A DNA stretch of 64,000 bases. Source: Merdimmobilis hominis (GTDB lineage: Bacteria > Bacillota > Clostridia > Oscillospirales > Ruminococcaceae). The stretch is taken from the NCBI RefSeq assembly GCF_900104615.1, contig NZ_LT629939.1:1400738-1464737 (forward strand), written 5' to 3'. Both the position numbers and the translations under genes were made by a program. Below the pieces are notes generated by a model, which saw only the letters and a program-made list of their open reading frames with translations, did no database searches and was not told the DNA's origin. Below, one piece after another: positions 33,558 through 40,834 of this stretch; position 1 is the first letter of the stretch; each line of letters begins with the position of its first letter.

Positions 33558-33883
33558 AGGTATGTATCCTCCTTTGTCAAATAGCTATGGTGAGTTCCCG
33601 ATGAATCGGAAAAATCGAGCAGGTTCCCGGACGATCCACTCCAACTGGGGCCGGCGGGGATTCCCTTCTATTATAAACAAAGAACAGCCCAGTTGCAAGA
33701 AAAAGGATGGGGAACTTGCCCAAAAATGGAAGGAAAACCAAGTAGTGAGGAGCAACGAGGAAGGGACTGCAAAGATCACACAAAATTTGCAGGAAAGTCC
33801 TGGGGAATCTGCACAAATGCTTCCGCGGGCGAAATGCCTAAAAAATATGCAGTATCCGGGAAAAGATCGGGGGATTCTGAATC
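33558..33883. other. Intergenic region upstream of the MATE gene
   Basis: About 325 bases. Open in one frame on the plus strand into the MATE gene, but there is no start signal or homology, so I treat it as non-coding leader DNA. Confidence 0.45.
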
Positions 33884-33912
33884 TTTTCAATTCCGATTTG
33901 CCATTGTATAAT
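33884..33912 (+). promoter_or_regulatory. Promoter of the MATE gene
   Basis: TTTTCA (33884-33889), 17-bp spacer, TATAAT (33907-33912). Confidence 0.55.
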
Positions 33913-33987
33913 ACAAGTCGTTTTGAAAGAAAAAGTATCCCCGGCAATCAATTTCCGGGCCCGCGCCCGGCAAAGGAGGACCGTCTT

Positions 33988-35328
33988 ATGGAGCGTCCAG
34001 TCGCCCAGCCCCATTCCCTCTTGTCCATGACCTGGCCTATTTTCATCGAACTGCTGCTGCAGCTTTTGGTGGGAAATGTGGACCAAGTGATGCTCAGCCA
34101 ATACAACACCACCGCCGTCGCCGCAGTGGGCAACGCCAACCAGGTGATCACCATTTTGATTCTGACGTTCAGCGTCATCAGCCTGGCAGCCACTATTTTA
34201 ATCAGCCAGTATCTGGGGGCGGGGGATCTGCACAAAGTAAGCCAGATCTACACCCTCTCCGCCCTGATGAACCTCTTTGTCAGTTTGGTTTTGGCAGGGA
34301 TGGTCTACTTTGGCGGCGGCGCTATCCTCGCCTGGATGCAGATCCCGGCAGAACTCCTCCCCGAAGCGCGCAGCTATCTGCTGATCACCGGCCTCTCCCT
34401 GCCCTTCCAGGCGCTGATGCTCACCTTCAGCGCATTCCTGCGGGCCCATGCCCGGATGCTGGTGATCATGCTGTCCACCGGGGTGATCAACCTGATCAAC
34501 ATCGTGGGCAATGCCATCCTCATCGGCGGGATGGGGCCGGTTCCCTCCCTAGGTGCGGCGGGCGCGGCCATCTCCACTACCTTGTGCCGCATCGCCGGCA
34601 TGGGAATGATGATCGCCGCTTTCTACGCCAATGTCCGGGGGGAGAAAATCCGCCTTTCCCTTTTGAAGCCGTTCCCCAAGGATTTGCTGCTGCGGCTGCT
34701 GGGCATTGGCCTCCCCTCAGGCGGGGAGAGCCTTTCCTACAACCTCTCCCAGATGACAAGCCTCGTGTTTGTCAACACTCTGGGGGCTTATGTGGTCACC
34801 ACCCGCATGTATGCCAACATGCTGGCCCAGGTTTGTTATACCCTGATCCAGGCGGTGAGCCAAGCGGGCCAGATTTTGGTGGGATACCACATTGGCGCTC
34901 GGGACTTTGACGGTGCCGACCGGGAGAACCGCCATATTTTAAAGACTTTTGTCCCGGTGACGGTGGGGATCACCTTGGTGCTATGGCTGTTCGCAAGGCC
35001 CATCTATGGATTTTTGAGCAAAGACCCCCAGATTGTCGCATTGGGGGCCCAAGTGATGCTAGTGGAGGTGTTTTTGGAAATCGGGCGGAGCTTTAACATC
35101 GTGTTGGTGCGCAACCTCCAAGCGGTGGGGGATGTCAAATACCCGGTGGCGGTGGGCATTGCCAGCCAGTGGATCATCGCCGTGGGGCTTGCCTGGTTTT
35201 TGGGCATCCACCAAGGGATGGGCCTTGTGGGGATGTGGATTGCCTTTGCTATAGATGAAAACGTCCGGGCGGCGATCTTCCTTTTGCGCTGGAAGAGCGG
35301 CCGCTGGAGACAGATGAAAACCATATAA
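33988..35328 (+). CDS. MATE-family efflux transporter
   Basis: AAAGGAGG lies before the ATG at 33988, giving 446 residues with twelve hydrophobic helices in two bundles. Family motifs include SMTWPIFIELLLQLLVGNVDQVMLSQYNTTAVAAVGNANQV at the N-terminus and NTLGAYVVTTRMYANMLAQV in the second half. It is a Na+- or H+-coupled exporter of organic cations or other small compounds; substrate unknown. Monocistronic, with its own promoter and terminator. Confidence 0.93.
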   Translation: MERPVAQPHSLLSMTWPIFIELLLQLLVGNVDQVMLSQYNTTAVAAVGNANQVITILILTFSVISLAATILISQYLGAGDLHKVSQIYTLSALMNLFVSLVLAGMVYFGGGAILAWMQIPAELLPEARSYLLITGLSLPFQALMLTFSAFLRAHARMLVIMLSTGVINLINIVGNAILIGGMGPVPSLGAAGAAISTTLCRIAGMGMMIAAFYANVRGEKIRLSLLKPFPKDLLLRLLGIGLPSGGESLSYNLSQMTSLVFVNTLGAYVVTTRMYANMLAQVCYTLIQAVSQAGQILVGYHIGARDFDGADRENRHILKTFVPVTVGITLVLWLFARPIYGFLSKDPQIVALGAQVMLVEVFLEIGRSFNIVLVRNLQAVGDVKYPVAVGIASQWIIAVGLAWFLGIHQGMGLVGMWIAFAIDENVRAAIFLLRWKSGRWRQMKTI

Positions 35329-35343
35329 GGGAGTCTTTTCTTG

Positions 35344-35375
35344 CCCCCCCTCACGGCCTGTGAGGGGGGGATTTT
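35344..35375 (+). terminator. MATE terminator
   Basis: Eleven-bp perfect stem (35344-35354 with 35360-35370), then ATTTT. Confidence 0.75.
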
Positions 35376-35437
35376 GAATGGAAACCGAAAGAAAGGTTTT
35401 CGGTTTTCTTACAATCTAAAATGTTCACAGAATATGG

Positions 35438-35466
35438 TTGAATCGCCCTTGAGCACAGCATACTAT
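35438..35466 (+). promoter_or_regulatory. Promoter of the ABC ATPase gene
   Basis: TTGAAT (35438-35443), 17-bp spacer, TACTAT (35461-35466). Confidence 0.5.
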
Positions 35467-35500
35467 AGGGGATAGACTTTAACAGATGGGATGTGTTTGC

Positions 35501-36208
35501 GTGGCGGCACTGATTGAAATCAAGGACATGTATAAAATCTACAACCCCGGCGAAAATGAGGTACGGGCGCTGGATGGCATCAACCTTTCCATTGAGGATG
35601 GGGAGTTTGTGGCGATTGTCGGGCATTCCGGGTCCGGCAAATCCACCTTTATGAATATGCTGGGATGCCTGGATGTTCCCACCAGCGGGGAATATTATCT
35701 GGATGGAGTCAATGTGGCCACTCTGGGGGACGATGAGCTCTCGGACATCCGCAACAAGAAGATCGGCTTTATCTTCCAGGGGTTTAACCTGATCCCCAGC
35801 TTGAATGCTGTGGAGAATGTGGAATTGCCCCTCATCTACCGCGGTATGGGCAAAGAGGAACGCAAGCGGCTTGCGGTGGAGGCGCTGACCCGGGTGGGGT
35901 TGGAAAAACGGCTGACCCACCGCCCTATGCAGATGTCCGGGGGCCAGCAGCAGAGGGTTGCCATCGCCAGGGCCATTGCCGCCCGTCCGCCTATGATCTT
36001 AGCCGATGAGCCCACCGGCAACCTGGACACCAAGTCTGGCGTGGACGTGATGAACATCCTGCGGGAACTGTGGCGGGAAGGCCGCACCATTGTGCTGATT
36101 ACCCACGACAATGAGATTGCAGCCTCCGCCCGCCGGGTAGTGCGGATCATCGACGGCAAGATTGTGGAGGACTATATCAACGAAGCTATCACCAAAGAGA
36201 CTGTATAG
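35501..36208 (+). CDS. ABC transporter ATP-binding protein, MacB/LolD type
   Basis: From the GTG at 35501 the protein is 235 residues; the ATG at 35486 has no better ribosome site. Walker A GHSGSGKST, the Q-loop FQGFNLIPSLNAVENV, the signature MSGGQQQRV and Walker B MILADEPTGNLD, then ITHDNEIA (H-loop), are complete. The A-V-E-N-V-E-L-P-L and P-T-G-N-L-D patterns place it with MacB, LolD and FtsE-like ATPases that drive mechanotransmission exporters. No FtsX/MacB permease gene is next to it, so the ATPase is orphaned here; its partner must be elsewhere. Confidence 0.92.
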   Translation: MAALIEIKDMYKIYNPGENEVRALDGINLSIEDGEFVAIVGHSGSGKSTFMNMLGCLDVPTSGEYYLDGVNVATLGDDELSDIRNKKIGFIFQGFNLIPSLNAVENVELPLIYRGMGKEERKRLAVEALTRVGLEKRLTHRPMQMSGGQQQRVAIARAIAARPPMILADEPTGNLDTKSGVDVMNILRELWREGRTIVLITHDNEIAASARRVVRIIDGKIVEDYINEAITKETV

Positions 36209-36242
36209 GGGAAGCCTGTTCTCCTGCCATCCCCCCACATTG

Positions 36243-36281
36243 TCCCCCTGGGAATCCACTGGATTCCCAGGGGGATTTTTT
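36243..36281 (+). terminator. ABC ATPase terminator
   Basis: Fifteen-bp perfect stem (36243-36257 with 36261-36275), 3-nt loop, six Ts. Confidence 0.9.
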
Positions 36282-36462
36282 GCGTTTCCCAGATGGGGAG
36301 AATTTGTGAAAGGAACCACAAACAAAGAATATCCCAGTGCCATCATCCTGCAAGACAGTGGGCTTTTTTGGAGAATACAGAAAAATTTGGCCTTATTTCA
36401 GGGAAAAAATAATCGCAATTGGAAAAAATGAATGGCGACAAAACAAATTATTCATAAAATCC

Positions 36463-36490
36463 TTGCAATCTCGCCATTTTATTGTATGAT
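36463..36490 (+). promoter_or_regulatory. Promoter of the M28 lipoprotein gene
   Basis: TTGCAA (36463-36468), 16-bp spacer, TATGAT (36485-36490). Confidence 0.6.
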
Positions 36491-36527
36491 GTGTGATACA
36501 ACCCAATTTTAGAAAGGATGTTGATAA

Positions 36528-38669
36528 GTGAAAAAAATCCAGAGAATCGCAGCATTCCTCGCAGCGGCCGCATTGGCGCTCACCGCATGCAGCGGGCAGA
36601 ACGGTGGAACTTCCAGCCAGCCCGAAACCTCCTACCGGGCGGAGCAGCAGGCCTACCTAGACAAGGTGGACGTGGACTACTCCTATGAACTCACCAAAAA
36701 ACTGACCGAGTTCAAAACCAACGAGAAGCTGGGCTACCGCACCGCAGGCTCCGAAGCGGAGATTGCCGCCGGGGAGATGCTCAAAGAGGAGATGGAGAAG
36801 ATTGGTCTTCAGAATGTGACCAAAGACGCCATCACCTTGGACACTTGGACCTTTGAAAAAGCCGACCTTACCTTCCAGGCCGCTGACGGCCAGGAGAAAA
36901 CCGCCGTGCTTGGCGGGTACCACACCAACTTTGACACCCAGGGCCCCCGGGAATACACCGTAGTGTATGCTGGCAGGGGCACTGCTGCCGACTTGGAGCC
37001 GCTGGATGTCACCGGTAAGCTTGTGCTTGTAGATATCAACCAGAGCGAGGATTGGTGGATCAACTACCCTGCCTACCAGGCCCATTTGAAGGGCGCTGCG
37101 GCGGTTCTCGCCATGCAGGATGGCGGATATGCCGAGATCAGCCCCGACGCCCTCAATGCCCAGGATGTCTGCGGCCCGGCTGACGCCCCTGCTTTCTCCA
37201 TCTCCCAGACCGACGCCGGCGCTTTGAAAGAGGCCATTGCCGCCTCAGAAAACGGGGAGATCACCGTGACCTTTGACGCCAAAAGCGAGGTGGGGTTGGA
37301 CGGCACCAGCTACAACATCGTGGGGATGATCCCCGGAAAAGACCCAGATGCCATGGTGATGGTCAGCGCCCACTACGACGCTTACTTCGACGGCTTCCAG
37401 GATGATAGCGCCGCCATCGCCCTGATGATGGGCATTGCCAAGGGCTTGGTGGACAGTGGCTACCAGCCGGAAAAGACCCTGGTCTTCTGTGCTATGGCCG
37501 CAGAGGAATGGGGGATGACCAACACCCGGTACGACTGGTCTACCGGCGCCTATAAGCAGGTGTTTGAGGCCCATCCCGAATGGGCGGGCAAGGTCATCGC
37601 CAACATCAACTTTGAGATGCCTGCCCTCAGTATAGGGGACACCGATTCCATCCGCACCTCCTATGAGCTGAAGCGGTTTATGGAAGGCTTCCTGCCCACC
37701 ATCCCCACCGTGGAGGGCGTTTTCCCCGGCGGGGTGGAAATCATCGTCCCCACCCAGACCTGGTCGGATGATTTCTCCATCTCTATCGCCGGCATCCCCG
37801 CCAGCGTCAACGCCCTGCGGGGGGATTTCTCCTCCAGCATCTACCACTCCCAGTTTGACAACGAGGACACCTACAGCCGGGAGGCATTCCTCTTCCACCA
37901 TTACATGTATGGGCTGATGGTGATGGAGTACGACCACTGCGCCGTCTCCCCCTTGGATTTCTCCGCCCGGTTTGCCGCTTTGGGTGACAGTGTGGACAAG
38001 GAGATTTTCGCCGCCTATAAGGTGGACAGCGAGGCCCTGCTGGCTGCGGTATCCGCCGCTTCTGAGGCCGCCAAGGCCGCCGGAGACAAAGTGTTTGAGG
38101 TCAACGCCTCCTACGCTGACGCCCTCCATCAGGGGGATGAAGCCAAGGCCCAGGAGATTTTGGATGGGTCCTCTGCCCTGGGGGATGGGGTGCTTGCCAC
38201 CTTTAAGCTGGCCCAGGACGATCTGGTCCGCCTGACCTGGGAGGATTCCTCCATTTTCCCCCACCAGCATGCCCAGAACAACCTGGCCAACCTGAAAGGC
38301 GCGATTGCCTCTCTGGAAGCCGGTAACGGCCAGGCCGCCTTGGATGAATACCTCTACGGGGTGGACAACAACTGGTATGCCTATGACTTTGACAAGGAGA
38401 CCTTCACCTACTTCACCGACTATGTGCTGAACCAGCCTGCTGACCGCCTGATGTGGGGCGCCGGCCGGGTAGTTGGCCACGAGGATCTATTCGACGTGAT
38501 CCATGCCGTGCAGGACAAAGCCGGAACTGAAGGGGCGGATTACACCGAAGAGATCGCCGCCCTCAAGGCAGCGGAGGCCCGCCAGGCCCAGCTGCTGGAC
38601 CGCTTGGTTCAGGAGGAGATCGCCTCTTTGGAGGAGCTGGCCGCCCAGCTGAACGGATTGGCCGCATAA
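36528..38669 (+). CDS. Secreted M28-family peptidase lipoprotein
   Basis: A 713-residue surface peptidase. It starts at a GTG (AAAGGATG upstream); the signal peptide ends in a lipobox ALALTAC with C21. An N-terminal part with a PA-like insertion (about 125-240) leads to the zinc domain: VMVSAHYDAYFDGFQDDSAAIA, FCAMAAEEWGMT and a later IPASVNALRGD-IYHSQFDNEDTYS with the last His. M28 enzymes remove N-terminal residues or split small peptides. The long C-terminal helical extension (about 480-713) is not recognisable. It supplies amino acids outside the cell, fitting the cytoplasmic M20 enzymes nearby. Confidence 0.9.
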   Translation: MKKIQRIAAFLAAAALALTACSGQNGGTSSQPETSYRAEQQAYLDKVDVDYSYELTKKLTEFKTNEKLGYRTAGSEAEIAAGEMLKEEMEKIGLQNVTKDAITLDTWTFEKADLTFQAADGQEKTAVLGGYHTNFDTQGPREYTVVYAGRGTAADLEPLDVTGKLVLVDINQSEDWWINYPAYQAHLKGAAAVLAMQDGGYAEISPDALNAQDVCGPADAPAFSISQTDAGALKEAIAASENGEITVTFDAKSEVGLDGTSYNIVGMIPGKDPDAMVMVSAHYDAYFDGFQDDSAAIALMMGIAKGLVDSGYQPEKTLVFCAMAAEEWGMTNTRYDWSTGAYKQVFEAHPEWAGKVIANINFEMPALSIGDTDSIRTSYELKRFMEGFLPTIPTVEGVFPGGVEIIVPTQTWSDDFSISIAGIPASVNALRGDFSSSIYHSQFDNEDTYSREAFLFHHYMYGLMVMEYDHCAVSPLDFSARFAALGDSVDKEIFAAYKVDSEALLAAVSAASEAAKAAGDKVFEVNASYADALHQGDEAKAQEILDGSSALGDGVLATFKLAQDDLVRLTWEDSSIFPHQHAQNNLANLKGAIASLEAGNGQAALDEYLYGVDNNWYAYDFDKETFTYFTDYVLNQPADRLMWGAGRVVGHEDLFDVIHAVQDKAGTEGADYTEEIAALKAAEARQAQLLDRLVQEEIASLEELAAQLNGLAA

Positions 38670-38677
38670 CGAACAAC

Positions 38678-38716
38678 AAAAAAACAGCCATCCCACCACG
38701 GGATGGCTGTTTTTTT
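38678..38716 (+). terminator. M28 gene terminator
   Basis: Seventeen-bp stem (38678-38694 with 38700-38716), 5-nt loop, long T run. Confidence 0.9.
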
Positions 38717-38778
38717 GTTTGCTGTGCAAACAGGAGCGTATCCGCCTTCCAGAAAGCAGAAACAAAAGGCGGAAATCG

Positions 38779-39183
38779 TTATTCAATGAGAAGGGAGGGC
38801 AGGGGGACCTTTCCTTCTTCTGGGAGGGATAGCAGAGTCAATTGCTCCAGGCTCTCCTCTGAAAGGAAGCATAGGCAGGAGATAGCATCTTGTTTGGCAG
38901 ATTCTTCGCTCACCTGCAGGGAGTTGGAGAAAAAGTGTTCCAAGATGGCAAATAAGGTGTAGATTCGGTTTGCTTCCCGAATGCCCGCCGGGGTTAGCTG
39001 AATGTTGCCGTAATATTCCTTCTGAATAAGACCGTCGGCCACCAACCGGTGCAGCATTTTGACCACGCTGGCCCGGGCCACTGAGAGCTCCTGCGCCACG
39101 TCCACCGAACGGACAGCGTGGCCGCCATCGCTTAGCTGGTAGATGGCCAGAAGGTATCGTGTCGCGGATGGAGTGAGGGCCAC
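38779..39183 (-). CDS. DtxR-family regulator with atypical metal site
   Basis: The GTG at 39183 has AAGGAG at normal distance (the ATG at 39192 touches the ribosome site), giving 134 residues. The N-terminal winged helix (RYLLAIYQLSDGGHAVRSVDVAQELSVARASVVKMLHRLVADGLIQKE) and the dimerisation segment are DtxR/MntR-like. But the position of the metal ligands reads AKQDAISCLCFLSEES instead of AEDACRIEH, so the Glu and His are missing. It may bind metal differently, use its cysteines, or not sense metal at all. Two GGTTAG-N6-CTAACC dyads lie just upstream, suggesting autoregulation or control by the paralogue. Confidence 0.85.
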   Translation of the reverse strand: MALTPSATRYLLAIYQLSDGGHAVRSVDVAQELSVARASVVKMLHRLVADGLIQKEYYGNIQLTPAGIREANRIYTLFAILEHFFSNSLQVSEESAKQDAISCLCFLSEESLEQLTLLSLPEEGKVPLPSLLIE

Positions 39184-39220
39184 AAGAGTCATCTCCTTTT
39201 TACGCAGTCAAATCCCAAAT

Positions 39221-39238
39221 GGTTAGCATATACTAACC
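39221..39238. promoter_or_regulatory. Iron-regulator dyad, site 1
   Basis: GGTTAG-CATATA-CTAACC, a perfect 6+6 dyad, 38 bases upstream of the regulator start at 39183. Confidence 0.75.
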
Positions 39239-39277
39239 TTTGAGGAGTAGAAAAAGGAAGAACCGAAGCCTCCCTTT

Positions 39278-39295
39278 GGTTAGTGATATCTAACC
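39278..39295. promoter_or_regulatory. Iron-regulator dyad, site 2
   Basis: GGTTAG-TGATAT-CTAACC, same dyad, 57 bases from site 1. Confidence 0.75.
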
Positions 39296-39561
39296 GCAAC
39301 CTCATCCTAGCACAGCGAAAAACAGAAGTCAAGATATTTTATAAAATTTTTGGGGCGCCGCCAGGCCGATGCGGCCAGGCGCAGGGGCGGTTCCCAAGGG
39401 GAACTTATTTTTTCCGCGAACAAAAGGCTTAGTTTGCGCTCCATGTATGCGCGCTCGCCAAAAGGGCGCATCTTCTTTGCAGAGAGAAAAAATATTGTGG
39501 TACCTCTTATAAACTCTGCAGCTTCGCCAGAGACCCATCCAAATGGATACCCGCCCCAATA
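39296..39561. other. Unexplained region between the two DtxR-like genes
   Basis: About 265 bases open in one frame on each strand, but without ribosome sites or recognisable motifs, and of a more even base composition than the genes around. It could be a dispersed repeat unit; I cannot tell from one copy. Confidence 0.35.
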
Positions 39562-39930
39562 TTATTGGTGTTTTTGAATATGGGCCTTCAACTGGCGGAA
39601 GGTCTCCTCGCTGATGTCGTGCTCAATGCGGCAGGCATCCTCTGCGGCGACGTCTGGCGAGACCCCTAATGCGATGAGCCACTCGGTCATCAACAGGTGC
39701 CGCTCGTAGATCCGCTCGGCGATTTCCCGGCCGTCGTCGGTCAGTTCAATCCAGCCTTCCTTATCCATGGTGATCTGGCCTTTTTCCCGCAGGAGGGCCA
39801 TAGCCCGGCTGACGCTGGGTTTGGTGAACTCCATCTGATGGACAATATCAATGGAGCGCACCGCCCCTTTTTCCTTTTTGAGCATTAAAATGGTTTCCAA
39901 ATAGTTTTCTGCGGATTCGTTGGTCTTCAA
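39562..39930 (-). CDS. DtxR/MntR-family metal-dependent regulator
   Basis: GGAGG lies 7 bases before the TTG at 39930; the protein has 122 residues. It has a winged helix (ENYLETILMLKKEKGAVRSIDIVHQMEFTKPSVSRAMALLREKGQI) and the metal-binding helix with the usual ligands: H78, E83, and C100, E103, H104 in AEDACRIEH. The Cys (rather than Glu) at 100 is the DtxR/IdeR form, which favours Fe(II) over Mn(II). There is no SH3-like third domain, so the protein is the short type. Next to feoA-feoB, it most likely represses ferrous-iron uptake when iron is plentiful. Confidence 0.9.
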   Translation of the reverse strand: MKTNESAENYLETILMLKKEKGAVRSIDIVHQMEFTKPSVSRAMALLREKGQITMDKEGWIELTDDGREIAERIYERHLLMTEWLIALGVSPDVAAEDACRIEHDISEETFRQLKAHIQKHQ

Positions 39931-40069
39931 AAAGCATCCTCCATTCCGAGCAAGTTTGCCAAGGCAAACAAAATTGTAACATCAAACAATTGGTAGTTGC
40001 CTATGCCTTACTATTTTAGCATAGGCGCAGAAATGGGGCAAGGGCGGACAGAAAATCTTTCAAAAATTG

Positions 40070-40098
40070 TTGACAAGTGGGGTTAGCAATGGTAAACT
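40070..40098 (+). promoter_or_regulatory. feo operon promoter
   Basis: TTGACA (40070-40075), 17-bp spacer, TAAACT (40093-40098). A half-site GGTTAG (40081-40086) lies in the spacer. Confidence 0.75.
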
Positions 40099-40111
40099 AC
40101 ACTGCAGAACG

Positions 40112-40129
40112 GGTTAGTCATCACTAACC
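40112..40129. promoter_or_regulatory. Iron-regulator dyad, site 3
   Basis: GGTTAG-TCATCA-CTAACC just downstream of the feo -10, where a bound repressor would block transcription. Confidence 0.8.
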
Positions 40130-40178
40130 ATCTGAGTTCCCAAGAATGGTTCGCCATGCGAACGGAAGAGGAGTGACC

Positions 40179-40400
40179 ATGATTATGCCATTGACTTTTT
40201 CACCATCCGGCCAACCGGCCACGGTAAAAGAGATCCACGGAAAGGATGAAACCAAGCGCTTTTTGGAGAGCCTGGGTTTTGTGGTAGGCGGCCCTGTAAC
40301 CGTCATCTCTCAGATGGGAGGCAACCTGATTGTCAACGTCAAGGACACCCGGGTTGCTCTGAGCCAGAGCATGGCCAGCCGGATCATTGTGCACCAGTAA
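40179..40400 (+). CDS. feoA: FeoA, first copy
   Basis: The ATG at 40179 has GAGGAG upstream and gives 73 residues. It has the SH3-like FeoA fold: MPLTFSPSGQPATVKEIHGKDETKRFLESLGFVVGGPVTVISQMGGNLIVNVKDTRVALSQSMASRIIV. FeoA proteins bind FeoB and modulate Fe2+ uptake. It is the first gene of the feo operon, followed by a second FeoA copy after 38 bases. Confidence 0.93.
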   Translation: MIMPLTFSPSGQPATVKEIHGKDETKRFLESLGFVVGGPVTVISQMGGNLIVNVKDTRVALSQSMASRIIVHQ

Positions 40401-40438
40401 AACGACAGTGCGGCAGTTTTGAGAAAGAAGGGATCACT

Positions 40439-40660
40439 ATGAAAACATTGCGGGAAATCCCCATTGGCCAGACGGTCATGGTTAAGAAATTGGAAGGGGA
40501 AGGTGCCCTTAAGCGGCGTATTATGGATATGGGCATCACCAAGGGCACCCAGATCTATGTGCGCAAGGTAGCCCCTCTGGGCGATCCGGTGGAGATCACG
40601 GTGCGGGGCTATGAGCTTTCCATCCGCAAAGGGGACGCGGCCAACATCCTGGTGGAGTAA
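40439..40660 (+). CDS. feoA: FeoA, second copy
   Basis: A 73-residue protein with TLREIPIGQTVMVKKLEGEGALKRRIMDMGITKGTQIYVRKVAPLGDPVEITVRGYELSIRKGDAANILV, the canonical FeoA sequence. Pairs of different FeoA proteins before FeoB are common in Clostridia. RBS AGAAAGAAGGG is upstream of the ATG. It is followed by a 174-base gap holding site 4 of the iron-regulator dyad. Confidence 0.96.
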   Translation: MKTLREIPIGQTVMVKKLEGEGALKRRIMDMGITKGTQIYVRKVAPLGDPVEITVRGYELSIRKGDAANILVE

Positions 40661-40772
40661 TACCTAAGAGATCCCATCAGGGCTGGGCACAGATGCACCA
40701 CAGGCCCAGCGCAAAAAAAGATGGCTGCAATACAGGCGGCACCCCATTGTGCGGCTGTTTTTTATCTCTTGT
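40661..40772 (+). other. Intergenic dyad between feoA and feoB
   Basis: GCTGGGC (40682-40688) can pair with GCCCAGC (40704-40710), followed by AAAAAAAG and more imperfect pairing. It may be an internal processing or attenuation structure, not a clean terminator. Confidence 0.35.
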
Positions 40773-40790
40773 GGTTAGCTTTTACTAACT
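40773..40790. promoter_or_regulatory. Iron-regulator dyad, site 4
   Basis: GGTTAG-CTTTTA-CTAACT, one mismatch to the other three, 45 bases before feoB. It points to a second regulated promoter for feoB. Confidence 0.65.
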
Positions 40791-40834
40791 ACAAATTTTG
40801 ACAGAACAATCTCAAATTAGAGGAGGAATTCCGT

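Noticed and set aside
33511..33987. N-terminal extension of the MATE gene
   Set aside because: The upstream open frame has no start signal and no transporter sequence; the AAAGGAGG fixes the start at 33988.
39350..39577. 75-codon plus-strand frame between the DtxR genes
   Set aside because: No ribosome site; overlaps the end of the second regulator and has no recognisable product.
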